Positions 10,969-23,392 of a DNA stretch of 64,000 bases are shown here, in pieces. Below the pieces are notes generated by a model. It saw nothing but the letters and a program-made list of their open reading frames with translations. It ran no database searches and was not told the DNA's origin. This DNA is from Apophysomyces variabilis (taxonomy: Eukaryota > Mucoromycota > Mucoromycetes > Mucorales > Mucoraceae). The stretch's first letter is position 1. Every line of letters begins with the position of its first letter. Location: assembly GCA_002749535.1 (NCBI GenBank), contig MZZL01000405.1:620001-684000 (forward strand), given 5' to 3'. The position numbers and the translations under genes were made by a program.

Positions 10969-13900
10969 TTAAGTTCGAGCCAAGTTGCCCAACCCATGTT
11001 CCTTGATGTATTCTCCACCGTACTCTTCATACTCCTGCTTACTAACCCTGTATTGCTGATAGCTAGGATCTTGTGCAAACATAGCTGCTCCTCGCCAGGC
11101 GTCTACCATAGGATTCTTCGCGCGCTGAACGTTAATTTTAGTTCCAACGGGAAAAATCGATCGCATAGAGCTCATCACGCGTTCAGGAAAACCCGACAGT
11201 TGACTGAAACCGCCTGTAACAAAGACATTCTATTGGCAATGTGAATATAAGATTGTCTCGTCAATGAACAAATTTTGTCAGCTTACCTTCATGACTTTAC
11301 TTCGCTGATCAGGCTCGAAGGTTTTGACAATATCGTTTACCGTTTCTACAAGGCCGGCTTGATCAAGCCCAATAATGCTAGGTTGAAACAAGACTTCTGG
11401 CACACGGACACGTTCCACATTGACATGTAACTGATGCATTTGTCCTATGTCGGTTGGATCGTAGGGAGGATAGAGACCCCGGGCCAGCAAATGGAGCAAC
11501 GTGTTGGTAGGCGAAGAGGTAGCCTCATATGAATGTTCTGGAAGAAATTCAGGATCATGTTGAAGCAGCAAAGATTCGTACTGATTCAGCAAAGACAAGT
11601 CTTCTTCCTCTTCGTCCGATTCGTCCTCACGACTCTATCATAGACCATCTGGGTCATTCCAAAGAAACATGGGCAGGTCAATCACTTACGATTTCACGGT
11701 ATATCATCCAATCCTCATCATCAGCACCAAACGTATCCTCTTGACACGTTGTATAATTAGCACAACGGAGTAGATATTAGTTACTTTCGCCTACCTTCTT
11801 GTCCTTTTCGCCGACGTTTAGAGGTAGGGCTATCATTTGCTAGATTGGCAATAGAACGCATTCGCATTTGTGATGCTCGACTTCGTCGATCAGCTAGTTC
11901 TGCTGCCAGCCTTTTTCTCTTTTTTATTCGGTCAACTACAATCTGGACATAACCTGTCAGTTTTACTTTTTACATAAAAGCAAGGAAAAAACCACTTACC
12001 TGCCGTTTCTCCTTGATTTCTTCGACCCATTTCTCTGGATCCCGTAACCGCTTTTCTTGTTCTAAGCGTGCTTGGTCTTCTTCCCTTGCTTTAGCTTCTT
12101 CTTTCGCTTTCTTAGCTCGCAATCGAGCGTCATAATTAGCCTTCATTAATTTTTGTTTCCGTTTTTCCTTTCTCTCTGATTCTGATAGTTCCTCATCAGG
12201 AATATCCACAAGATTGGTCAAGGGAGGTTCCTAATACATAACAATCCGTGTGAGATAGCGCAAACGGACGTAAGCAATCAATTTAAAAAACCTTTTCTTC
12301 GCTTTCATCTATACCGAGCTCCTTGTTGCGAGCGCGTTGGATTTGTGCGTCTAATTGTTTAAGTGTGTCATCTAGATCCGCCTCGTCTTTGAAGCCAGTT
12401 TCTTTGAGTTGTGCCTTGTGTGGCGATTAATGCTCTTGGTTCCTGAAAGATCTCCAATACTTACCATCCAATCCGCTTTCTTCATGGTCCCCTTTGCATT
12501 TTTTAAGCGCGTAAATGCTTCAAATTCTTGTTCACGTCGTACAAGCTAATAGGAGATAAGACCGTTATTGACGACATCTTGAAGGTTCACTGTGCAGCTC
12601 GTACCTTTTCTAAACGCGATTTGGCCGCAGCCTCTCGTAGACGCTTTGCATTTTCTTCACGTTTAGCAGCCTGTCTAGCAAGCTCTTCCTCTGTTTTCTC
12701 TTCTACAACCTATGATATAAGAAATATTGAGCCATTCAGCTAGTGTGTCTGCTTTCATCACGTACTGGTGCAGTAAAGGGAAACTGGATAATCCGGTCAA
12801 TTTCCGAAAATGTCTCCCTATCTTCAATGCGTCGCAGCGTTTCCTGATAATCTTCGGCAACATAGCAATGATTATGCATCAGTTCCTACATCGAGTGAGC
12901 TCTCTTACTGATATCCGCATCGGACCCTCTTTCTAGTACCTGTGCTTGGCTGCTGGTCATTTTTGTCGGGAAGGTTGGATACTTCAGCTGCATCAACTTT
13001 AGCATGTATTCAGTGGACTGTGTGCCTCCATATGAAATACTAAACCATCAGATGCATTAAGTCCGTTTCATCTTCCAACTCTTTGCTCTACGTCTCTCTC
13101 TCTCTTTTTTTTTCTCTTTCTCTTACCGTTTCGTTCTTTCCAACAAGCCTTTACCATGCAGCGTTGGGATGATATGTGTGGCTGTATGACCTGCAGAAAT
13201 GGTAATACCACCTTCCTCAGCCAATCCACCATTAGCATAAAAGCTAAACAATGAATCAATGCCATAAACCACAGAAGGCACATTATAGCATTCGAACAGC
13301 AGTTCAGACATTTCTATTTCAGAAGGAGTAAGTTGCCGGTAGCTTTGATTCACCCACGAGATCGCCTACGTTTACGGCTATGGAGTGGGACACAGACGGG
13401 TTCTGTCATAATGATCGGGTGATTTATGGAAGATGCGTTGATACCAAGAGTAATGAAGATATAATCTAGGATCCATTCCTATAACCGTCATGATAGACTT
13501 GAGCTTCGAAAATCAAGTGGCATAAACTTCTTACCATTCTGTCGAAATCGCACACCACGTTACTATCAAAAGGTGATCGTGCGTTCGAGCGTCCGGCAGG
13601 ATCGGCGTACACATCCATGCCAACGGACATAATGTTCACGTTAGCTTTGCGATCCTTGTACCTTGACACGACATTATCGAATATTACTGAATGAAGAACG
13701 AAGTATAAATGAAGTGCAAGTCAGAGTATGGAAGCTTACAAGACGGTTTATCTTCCGTTGCCCAGCCTGCTCGACATTGGTACGATCCTATAAGTTATGC
13801 TTTAGTATGTAAAAGCTATTGGTGGTGTTATGGTCCTACCATTGTCGATCACGATCGGTGTATGTTCGTCTCGGAAGCGCGATGTGTAGTCGGTGCGGAT

Positions 13901-13996
13901 GGTATAGTAAGGGGACTCATATTCGGCTTCGTCAAGCGTATGTACATCCTGTTGGGCCATGGTTTGCTCTTTCCCGCCCGCTCGTTGATCCTCCAT
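10969..13996 (-). CDS. ARP5: Actin-related protein 5, INO80 complex subunit
   Basis: A gene of about a dozen exons on the minus strand. Reading 5' to 3': EHTPIVIDNGSYQCRAGWA is the actin-fold phosphate-1 region. NARSPFDSNVVCDFDRM and [38 protein letters not shown] follow, then GGITISAGHTATHIIP (phosphate-2 region). A long charged coiled-coil insertion (about 12.9-11.8 kb, rich in Glu, Lys, Arg) is typical of Arp5. The C-terminal actin lobe comes last: FQPSIIGLDQAGLVETVNDIV, NVFVTGGFSQLSGFPERV and AWRGAAMFA. Arp5 is an actin-fold subunit of the INO80 nucleosome remodeller in the nucleus. Start ATG 13996; an in-frame ATG also exists at 13960. Stop 10969. No broken exon seen. The WRN-like exonuclease lies 378 bp upstream on the same strand. 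Confidence 0.92.
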
Positions 13997-14373
13997 AAAA
14001 GGGCTGCTGTGTGACTTGTTCCGCAGGAAGAGGTTAAAAAAGATACGCACAGAAGCACTTCATCTTGCTTCTTAAACCTTACCAAACAAAAAGGTCCAAT
14101 AATATGCTTGGCTTGTATGAGATTTTTTCCTTTCTATGCGGAATGGCGTGAAGCAACTCGAATCAAGCAGACGTCAAAAATACACGTCAAGACGGATATT
14201 GTGCGGTTATTAACATCTATTCACTCAGATAACGTCAGAGCTATGAATGGTTTGATCTGTTGGGTCAATTTTATTGATGGTTAAGACAAGGCAAGCATAT
14301 GTACATTCAGTTTTTGTTGGAAAATCATGAACGATGTGAATTAATTGAAGGGTTGTATAGTCATTCTATGTAA

Positions 14374-15566
14374 TTAAGAAGTTGTTTTTCTTATCACTAC
14401 GGTTGTAGATTGAGAGAAATGCGTTAAACTCGCCTTTGTCTCTGATAGCTCCTAATGATGAAAACTTAATCATAAATGTTGTACGGCAAAAGTAACCTAC
14501 CTGGCCATCTTTGGCATTGTTTACTGCTTTCTTTTTCTGCTTTTTAAGTTCTGATTCCTGAATCGTATGAATTTCATCGCTAATATGGATCACAGGCAAA
14601 TCGGTCGTGCCTGCCTTTGTTCGCATTTCACAAAATATTTGACACAGTTTATAGGATCCCTTCATAACGAATTAATACGCTTGAGTCATGAACTAAAGTG
14701 AGGAACCTACATAGGCATCGGTAGCTGCATACTGTATTTGTGGATGGCTAAGTTTCGCCCGTGCCCAGTTACTGAGACGTACTCTTCCTTTAGGCATATG
14801 TTCACCAATCTACAATGTATGTTCAAACCCCTTTTCTTCTTTCCTCCAATTCAACTTACGAACAAGCCGGAAAGAATACGTAGAGAGCGTAAATGAGTGT
14901 ACTCCAATTTAGGCGAACCGCAGGAATTGGCCATAGTGATCAGTTCTACTAGACCGTTGGTAGGAACACCGAAATCGCGAAATAACTTCACTCCATCCTG
15001 TCTGATATTGACCCCAGTCTTATATATGTTTCTGTCCTCTAGAAATTTGCACAGCTCCGAAGGCAAATCTGCTTGCAAAATCATGGGTCAGTTACATGCT
15101 TTGTTGATCCTATAGTACCCTACGTTTCATTCGAGAAACTTGTAAAAGAAGGATCGTGTCACTATTACATATCTGGATAAGTGATGTTTTATGTTCCTTT
15201 TCCCCTTTGCGAAAGTTCGGTCGCCATTCCATGTCGAGACCGAAAGGCTCATTGACTTTCCTGCTACTGAGATCAGCTTTATACGCATAATATCTCCAAA
15301 CAATCGCACCTTCTCAGCAATGCAATCTCGTGGTCAGCTGTCTCTACGTTGTCGATGCATTTTACACGGTAGTGCCGAGGATACTTCATTAACGGTAAAG
15401 TTTCCAAATAGTCTTTGAAAGTAAGGGGATAAGTTGGTTTAGGACTTGGTACTTTTTTCTTCTGCCATTTCACAGTGCTTTCTGTGCTTTTCTTCCTCAT
15501 CAAGTCTATCACAGAGGTAGTTCTTGAGATGCAGTGAATAACAACCCTTGCATGGCCTGATCTCAT
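14374..15566 (-). CDS. WRN-like 3'-5' exonuclease (DEDDy family)
   Basis: Six exons on the minus strand. The domain is complete. Exo I is GLDMEWRPNFRKG, with the Asp and Glu metal ligands, followed by TSLIQICNSDTILLLQV. Exo II is YKTGVNIRQDGVKLFRDFG. Exo III is IQYAATDAY, the Tyr-x3-Asp signature. The order and spacing match stand-alone Werner-type exonucleases rather than Rrp6, because no HRDC domain follows. A Lys-rich tail (ELKKQKKKA) and a Thr/Ser-rich end close the protein. The family degrades DNA ends 3' to 5' with two metal ions in repair or replication; substrate preference here is unknown. Start 15566 is the most upstream ATG in frame; an ATG 23 codons further (MRKKSTES) could be the true start. 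Confidence 0.85.
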
Positions 15567-15834
15567 GGTTCACTCACGAGGCGGCAGCCCTGCTAGTTGT
15601 ACTAAACGAGCTTTTTGTTGTAGCAGCCTTAATGCGCTGCCCTCCATTACGAACAAAGTTCATCGGATCGAATGGAACTCAAAGATCGAGAGTACACTTG
15701 CTGTTCCAAGGGCAGTTCAATACCGAGTGGCTGCTGTTGCCTTGGTGACAGCCGTAACTGGTTTTAAAATTTTTCTTCTCTTTTTAGGCAACCGGTTGAT
15801 TCAAAATGCAAACGGCCAGCATCACCTATAGACA

Positions 15835-16353
15835 ATGCACTTTATCTGTTGCTTCTATAACTATGCTATAGTTTCCTTTTTCCTACAAAAAATGCACAGA
15901 AATCTAAAATGCAAGACCAGCATTGTTTCCTTCTGGAACGATGACTGTAACAAAGCAGCGAGAAGGCTTCGTGCTTGTTCAGGACCTGTCAACGGTAGAC
16001 GTATGCTATTCAGCAAGTCTGGAGGACAAACCTGCTCCCGCTCACTTCTGGTTGCAAAGGGGATGGATGCAGCAGTGGGCTTAATTCTTTGTGCATTGTC
16101 TCGTTCTAGGGGTCATGGGAAGGCTGCAATGGGGGAAAACAAATACCTAAATTCGTACAAATCTGATATTTCTGTAATGCGCTTTTACATAAACTATTGG
16201 TGTACCGTGCAGCAACTGGTGCATGATTCAAAATGGAAAGACATTCTCACTTCTAACCATACTTGTGTGCAGACAAAGATGATCCTATGGTCATTACCCG
16301 GTAGCTTAGCTGAAGATCTGAAAGTTATACAGCTCTTTCGCGTAACACGGTAG
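15835..16353 (+). CDS. Unsupported hypothetical ORF, 172 codons
   Basis: A single uninterrupted ATG-started ORF between the exonuclease and ariadne genes, on the opposite strand. The translation is Cys-, Arg- and Ser-rich with no domain or repeat that I recognise. Nothing similar lies beside it, and no intron signals extend it. It is longer than expected by chance in AT-rich non-coding DNA, but that alone is weak support. It could be a lineage-specific gene, an eroded mobile-element fragment, or chance. The rest of 15567-16455 holds nothing recognisable. Confidence 0.2.
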   Translation: MHFICCFYNYAIVSFFLQKMHRNLKCKTSIVSFWNDDCNKAARRLRACSGPVNGRRMLFSKSGGQTCSRSLLVAKGMDAAVGLILCALSRSRGHGKAAMGENKYLNSYKSDISVMRFYINYWCTVQQLVHDSKWKDILTSNHTCVQTKMILWSLPGSLAEDLKVIQLFRVTR

Positions 16354-16455
16354 GTTACCACTTTTGTTCATTAAGAATAGACAAGCAATAATCATATTTA
16401 TAAGCGTTGTAGTCATCAGTTTTTTGTTATGGATGGATGTTCTTTTTGATCATGT

Positions 16456-18555
16456 TTATTTTAATTCAACGTTAAAACCCCATCTGCCTTCTAACAACCC
16501 TTTGGCCGTGTCTTCCAGAAGAATCTCTCGTCGAAGCTTAACATATACTGTTTTATCCAATACCGCCTGCCGCAGTTCAGGAATTTTTGAAGGTTCGATC
16601 GGCTTTTCTAATAGTTCGGAAAGCTGCTCGGTGGCCATTTCCAAATCTCGTTGATTGTCCTAATGATCCGGTCAGGTGCCATTTTGTGTTTCCTCACTTG
16701 CTTACTTCAAACAGCACTGTCTGATTTGTTCGTTGCAAAAAGAAGGCAAATGCATATGTCCATTTCAGAGTCGTTCTGCATTCCACATTGACGTCCACCG
16801 CTTTCTTCAGGAATTGCACCTCAATCCATGATAAATCGCTCGTCTGTTGCATTTCTTCCATCTTCTTCTCCGTTCTTTGATATAGTTCTTGATCTAGTTT
16901 TGCTGATTGTTCATGATTTGCATATCGATTGTAGAACTACTGGTATTAATGATAACTGCCTTTCAATCTTTGAGTTCAACCTACATGCAAATATCTTTCC
17001 AAGCTCACGCGTGATTGTGTTTGACTATCGCGTGCTTCCGCACTACTTCTTTCATCAAACCGGTTACATGAATACCATGCTGTTCCGTGTTCAGACCATG
17101 GCCCTATCAAAAAATATGTTAACCCAAATGAACTCTTTCCCTTCTCAAGTGCTAACTAACCCATGCAGACCCAACAAAACTCATGTCGACATTTTCGGCA
17201 AGTCATATGATTACATCCTCCATTCTTTTCAATAGTTGAATGACATTTATCGTTCGGGCATTCTTTTGTGTGTGCTGAAATCCAGTTGGCTGTTTCAGAA
17301 TCGTCTTCACATTTCTTTAACCACTTTTTAACTAGGACACAAATAGACGGCTGTTCTAGCTTAGTTTGCTGTTATTAAAAAAATACGCATTACTCTACCT
17401 GATGATCTGGTAAACCGCATCCGAAACAGAACCTGTAGTCACAGGCACATTGTATGGTAGGGACAACAGTAGTCAATGATGTGTTTGGTATATGACATTC
17501 CACTGCATACTCGCAGTCTGGAGCAGGACACCATCGTAAGAAATCGTTGTCATCCACAAACGTTCGATTGAGTAATTCGCGATATCTGAAATAACAAATA
17601 AGTGACAATTCAAAATAATCAAATATAGCTGCTGGAGACTTACTTTGTATTTGTGTCGGTATCTACTAGCAGTTCGACGGTTTTCTCATCGACAATGACT
17701 GAACATTTATCTTGTGGACATTGAATTCTTCGACTTTCGCCTTCCTCCCGAATTTTCTGCCGTAAATAATGTTCGTAACATCCAACACAAAATCGATGAC
17801 CGCAAGAAGCTCCAACAGTTTCCATTTGTGGATCGTCGTCGCAGCAGATTTCACACATAAAAGGGCCGTTTGATGAAAGATCTTTCGCTAAAATGATGGA
17901 TTTGGCTCCGTGATCTGTCGTCATGCCTGCTGACCGCAGGACATCTTCAGGCGCGTCCATATAACGTTCAAATAATTTTTCTTTGTTCCACCGAAAATAC
18001 CGCAATAGTGTAGCTGCGTCTTCTTTGGCAAGACCTTTATCAGGGGAATTAGAACGTGGACATTTTTTTGTCTCCTGAATAACACCCGCCCTTGGCGCTC
18101 ACCTAATATAGTAGACACCTGAGCAACTTCTTTATCTTGAATCGTCTTCAAGTTGCTGCTACTATGTACAGTATAATCCACTTGATAGGCCTTTTTGCGT
18201 TGTTTTTCAGAAAAGACGCCGTCGAAAGCAACATCATCGGCTTCATTGTCAAGATAGCCTTCGTCTATAAATCATAAATTCCCAAATCAGCGAAGAGTGA
18301 TGAGAAATGCTAGATTAAATGAACTGGAATTTATGAGATAGTAAAGTAGTATAAGCGAACAGACGGAAAATTATACCATTACCACTCATGGAGCTGTCAA
18401 AACCTGATTCGACATCGCTGTATTCGTCCATTGTGTCTTCAAGCTAAGGAGCAGGTATATCGGGGAGAAGTAGAAAAAGGAAAACAAGACTGAGTCCGAG
18501 CCGTAGTAAGGGGTCCAGGGCTTACCATAAAGTCGTCTTCACTGTCGGTGGCCAT
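16456..18555 (-). CDS. Ariadne-type RBR E3 ubiquitin-protein ligase
   Basis: A multi-exon gene starting [10 protein letters not shown] with an acidic N-terminus, as in ARIH1/HHARI. RING1 is [27 protein letters not shown]. The in-between domain follows ([16 protein letters not shown] to [12 protein letters not shown]). RING2 is [21 protein letters not shown] then [12 protein letters not shown]; the cysteine after the Gly-Gly is the thioester-forming catalytic residue and is present. The C-terminal ariadne helices include [19 protein letters not shown]. The family takes ubiquitin from an E2 onto RING2 and works with neddylated cullin ligases. The RING2 exon lies at about 17330-17165 and was joined across short introns. 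All zinc ligands I could trace are intact, so an active ligase is expected. Confidence 0.92.
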
Positions 18556-19786
18556 GATTTATACAGTTCGTTTGCTAAGATGTGTGCAGAGAATAAAAAA
18601 GCAGCAAGGGATTTCTCAGCGCAAGGCATTTTATGGGCAGTGGGGGTGACTGGTCGAGTCTCAATGAGTGGATTTTCGGGGCAACGGATTTTTGGGTCTC
18701 CACATGGCTTTCCATGCCATCCCCCTCAAAAATCGAAACATGCTTCTAGTATATGACCCATAGGTCAGGATTGGAATATAACTAAATTTGAATTATAAGT
18801 TACTTTGGAAGAAAAGAAACCTTACAGTATAAGATACTTGCCGTAGCCAGCTCTAAAGGTACCACGTCATATGAAGAACGTGTTTCACGAGACGAGCAAA
18901 ATTAGCTGCGGTTTAAAGAAGCGGATGCTTCGCCATATTCCCGAAACAGTAAACAAGTTCATTATATTTGTCTACTTTGTTTGACAAAACTCTCATGGCG
19001 TATTGCTTCAAGTCAATTGATTGTTATGAGCAAAATAACACATTGTACAATCTAAAGCGCCAGTATATCTAATTAACTTGCTTAACATGAAGTGCATATT
19101 ATTCATAATGTATAGCCTTCGGCTTTGCAGCAACTTCAACCTTCGTATTCTAACACAGCAGTTAACGGGCTTCTACATTACGACGAGAAAAGCTTTAAAA
19201 AATGTATCTCAGATATAGTTCCGCAGCTACTATATAGGCTCAAGGACAAAGAAGGAAGTTGTTATTTATCGGATCGCCCTTAGATGTGTGTCTCCGATGA
19301 ATTCTGACTCTTATTAGCCTGCTTTTTTCTTTGGCATCGGACCTGCATAAACTTCCAGCCTCTTATATACACTGCAGAGTTGTAAATAAACAATTGAAAG
19401 CATATTGCAACATCAAGTAGATTGGAAGATTTCTTTATGTGCTGATCTACCGTTATCTGCGCAGATGAGTGCTTTGGCATATAAGCGTCTTGATTTCGTA
19501 ATTACTTTATCTCAACGTATCTATAGCGAGAAATGCCTGACTTTTAATATCCCGTTCGACACGGATAGTTTGTTCACAGGAAGCCAATTTTGGAAAGTTT
19601 TACTGGGTCATAAGCGATATCAAACAACCAAGCTAATCTATTCCCTTTGTCACCATGCCTTTTGTCGTCATATAAATATACATAGCTTTGGGAGAGAAAT
19701 GTTTTCCTATCAACCGTTGACAAAGGTAAATAGGCTACCGTTGTTTTTGTTTTAAATGTTTTAGGGAATCAAAACACAAAAGCTGG
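18556..19786. other. Intergenic, no supported gene
   Basis: 1.2 kb between the ariadne start and the Ysc84 stop, AT-rich. A plus-strand open stretch at 19405-19755 starts at TTG, and no domain is visible in it. I see no RNA gene or repeat. Confidence 0.5.
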
Positions 19787-21453
19787 TTATAGCAGTTCCA
19801 CAAAATTAGCCGGAAACTATGACATCTCGTTTAGACATATCATTCGTCGCATATAATTTACTTTATAAGACCAAGAAGAAAAAAATAGATACTTACGATC
19901 CCTTGACGTGATCCGATCTTGCCTGTCCACCAATCATTCTGAGTGTTTGATTTCTTCGTAACAAGTATAATATCGCCTTTCCGGAAAGGAAGGTCGCCAT
20001 CCTGCTCACCGGAAAAATTGAATAACGCGCGAGCCTTTGGCTCTGTGCTTATGGTGGTATCTCGTTCTTTGCTCGCCAGCGGTTCTCTGGCCATTCCATC
20101 GACATTATCATAAGCTACTCCTCCAAATCCACTGTCGGTGTAACGAGATGCATTAACTGTGCTGCTGCTATTCAAGGCTCCAGTTGGACCCAATCCGGAT
20201 ACTTGGTTCCGGATAGCTCCTCGACTAAATGAGAACTGCTGATCTGATCGATTGTCAAGACCACTGCTGGTGTGATATCCATGTCGATGGTCATTGAAGT
20301 CATGAGAGCGTCCGCCGTTCATAAAAGAAAATCGGTCGTTTGGTCGATGAAACTTCATATTAAGTGCCTGATAAAGAACATCTGCTTGTGGCGGCCGTGG
20401 AATGCTTCCGTTAAGCAAGTCTTTCGCGCTGACCTTTCCACCGTATAGTTTTGCGTTAGCGTCAAAGCGTTCGACGATAACAGACCCTTCCAAAGAAACG
20501 CCGGCAAACAGCCCCTTTGTTTTACTATAGGAATACACTGCAGCCATGTTTTTGTAAGATGCACTGCCTGACACCTCAGCGTTTCGCCCAACTGGTCCAG
20601 CAGCCACTGAAATAAAGAGTCAATCACATGCACATCCAACTGAAACCTGTAATCCCTATGACAAGCCGTACCTGAAATGTTACCTTAAACAAAATGATAA
20701 ATGCATGTTACAAATCATTCATTCGTATCAAGCTTACCGCCCAAAGTAAGTGTTCCATGATGCATGAATGTCTTCACTGCTGCCCATGTGTTGAGAATCA
20801 TGACAAAATCTGTCAGTTCGGCACCTGTGACACGTAATATACATAAGAACGGCTTCTTCATGGATACACGCCTTTTTCTTTTTTTTTTTTACTTGCCTAC
20901 TTGGCCACCGAAACCCCTGTGAATATGGTCTTTAGTAAACGATTTTCGGAAAAAAAATGATGACATCTTACATTCCGGCTGTCATAATGGCCGATGGAGC
21001 GCTCCACTCTGTCCATCCACGGTAAGACTAGAATTCCCATACAAGGACATATATTTACCTCCATCAGGTAGCCTGTACAATGGATAAATGAACAATCACC
21101 AGGACACAACTAAAAGTCCTTACCGCCCGACGACAAGCCCAGAGCCAGCACGAGCAGAAAACAAAAAGCCTGCTTTCAGTACAGTAATTACTGCAATTCC
21201 TTTAGCATCCGCAAGAATGTCTGGCGGGATAATCTTGTCGACACCATGTCCGGGATCTGCATGCTGTGTCAAAAACTAAAAAAGTCTTGGCCAAGAGGGG
21301 AAGCAAAAAACTCACTTATAAAACTGTTCAGAATCGTTGCGGCCTTTTTACATTCGGCTACCGTAATGGTTAATAAACTTGTTTTTACTTGTTAACGTAT
21401 ATATTACAGGCAAGACTTGAAGGCAGTGGGGAATTGATGGTAAATTTAGACAT
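19787..21453 (-). CDS. Ysc84/SH3YL1-family lipid-binding SH3 protein
   Basis: The gene starts MSKFTINSPLPSSLA|SECKKAATILNSFI, with the first junction inside a serine codon. This is the diagnostic SYLF/Ysc84 N-terminus. Next come GHGVDKIIPPDILADAKGIAV, FSARAGSGLVVGR and ELTDFVMILNTW. The rest of the SYLF domain follows, including NISVAAGPVGRNAEVSG and YSKTKGLFAGVSLEGS. A Ser/Gly/Asn-rich linker leads to one C-terminal SH3 domain: ARALFNFSGEQDGDLPFRKGD, NDWWTGKIGSRQGI, and the last exon FPANFVELL at 19815-19787. The family binds phosphoinositides and actin and works with Las17/WASP at endocytic actin patches. The final exon is easy to miss, because the reading frame runs on through the intron's donor and ends in a false stop at 19858. 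Confidence 0.92.
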
Positions 21454-22647
21454 AGGGTTACAATGAAAAAGAAATGCTGGGATAAGAAAAGGCGCCAAAG
21501 TGCTTAATATATTATTAAAACTCAACCGGAGCACGTCTCAATTTGGTAACATTTGGCTCAAGGGCCGTCTTTGTTTTTAAAGAACCGCCCGTGCATCATG
21601 CGAACCTTGTCGGGTGCAACATTGGCTTGTCCCGGAAATTAGCAATGAATAAAGTAAACGTTCTAATCACCTCTCTCCAAGTAGGAGGTTGCCTTTAACA
21701 TAAGCAACAGTAAAGTATAAACAGAGGTACGCTAATGAATGAAGCAGGCCCGCATTCTCAGTTTCCCTATGAACAAGCAACTGCAACTGTTATAATAACA
21801 GGAAAATGCAACCATTGAAACCTTGACCTATTTTCGCTGTACCTCATAATAATATCTATTGCTGAATCCTGGTGCTGATTATGGCTAGTGGAGTTGCAGC
21901 CTGAGTGAAAGCAGCAGATCTTAGTTGATTCATGTGAGAAAATCACAGGTACACTTTGACAACGCCATGGCCAATTCCATACCAAACGTATGCAAAACAC
22001 CAAAACGATTTTCGTTGGTTGGAGTGAAAAAGAACGTTTACATGAAAATCCTCGATGTAGACTTGGATGGTTTAGCATGGCTATACTTTGTTGGACGCCG
22101 TGCTATACGGACAATGTTGATCGCCTGTTCGCCAATAGCGCTTTGTCGCGGAGGACCTATTGTCATTGCAGCTTTTTTTTTTCTTAGTAGCTGCTTGCTG
22201 ACAACTTCATAACACAAATCCTCCCTGAAATACAATCTTGTACCACTGAGGGAAACGGCATTTAACTTTTTAGGAGATCAGACACTCGTAACTTGAAGAA
22301 TACGATATCGAATCCAGTAGAAGAGGAGGTTGTTTTATGCAAAGAATGTACAAAGCAAGAATAATATCAACATAAAGGGGATATAATACGATGGCACTTG
22401 AGAGGAAACACTGAATCCATGCCATAAAGGCCCTATGTACGCACAAAGAAGGAAAAAAACGAAAAGGAGAAGATTTCTGCAACCACTCACTTATGGGTGT
22501 TCAGCAATTGCAGTAAAATGTATCGCTATCACTATGGAGCGTATAATCAGTTGGATGAAGCAAATCTTGACACGAATTATTTTGTGTCGATGTGTAGTTG
22601 TGGAATTGCAAGGTAGTTCACGTAGCATGTAAGCAACAATGCGTTGA
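21454..22647. other. Intergenic, no supported gene
   Basis: 1.2 kb of AT-rich sequence. ORFs of about 100 codons occur on both strands in overlapping positions, show no domain, and contradict one another. Nothing is supported beyond the presumed 5' region of the Ysc84-like gene and the 3' region of the neighbouring orphan. Confidence 0.5.
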
Positions 22648-23392
22648 TCAATCGAGTTCCATGGCCATCACATCGCAGATGTCCGATTGTCTGTCCAAAT
22701 CCATACCATTGTCGTTGATGGTCTTCTTGGCATCATAATTTACCTGTATGTCATATGTTAAATCTGGATGAAACTGAGAACAAAGTCCAAGGCTTTTACC
22801 TTTTGTTCCAAGATTAGTGGTTTGTACGGAATCAGGGCCTGGCATTGTGCCGCTCTGCTATCCACCGCATTCCGGAGTACAAATTCGGGAATACGCAGTT
22901 TTCTTTCACCTGCCCTCCGCTCCATTGGCAAAGCTGATCCGTCGATTCGACTCTCTACCAACGTTGAATCGCCGGTCGTCCAAAGAGTTCCCGCGTCTTC
23001 TTCCTCCTCATTGTCGGACGCTTCACATTCTGCTAAATATTGATCGATGTCGTCAATACGAACGCAATCGCTTTTTCGAGACTCTGACACAATTGGATCG
23101 ATCGTCATGGGTGTATTTATGTCTTCTGCAGTGCATGGTCCTTCCAGAGGTTGCATGCATCCTACTATTGATAAAAATTCAATAGAGAGTTCTATATAAT
23201 GCACCCCCTATTCCTACCTGACTGCTTCGGGCAGGGTGCGATCTCAGCTGCTTTGCGTTGTATACTGAGATCATGCCAAGCATTTCTTTTTCGTGCAGGC
23301 TGAAATAAGCATGCTGGATCGTAATCAGCTAGTGAACGAGGGCGTTTATGAGAGCGTGGTATAAAACCTCGAAAGCCGGATTCTACTTCCAT
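22648..23392 (-). CDS. Uncharacterised acidic protein, three exons
   Basis: Exon 1 starts MEVESGFRGFIPRSHKRPRS and continues through DYDPACLFQPARKRNAWHD to PCPKQS. Exon 2 carries an acidic stretch (IDDIDQYLAECEASDNEEEE) and a motif-like RKLRIPEFVLRNA followed by LIPYKPLILEQK. Exon 3 is VNYDAKKTINDNGMDL to MAMELD. Splice junctions keep phase (intron 1 roughly 23212-23174, intron 2 roughly 22798-22745). The frame stays open upstream of the chosen ATG (VFEDVLKLR-like codons back to about 23530), so the true start may lie further up behind another intron. I do not recognise the family. Clusters of basic residues (KRPR, ARKR) suggest a nuclear protein. Confidence 0.45.
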
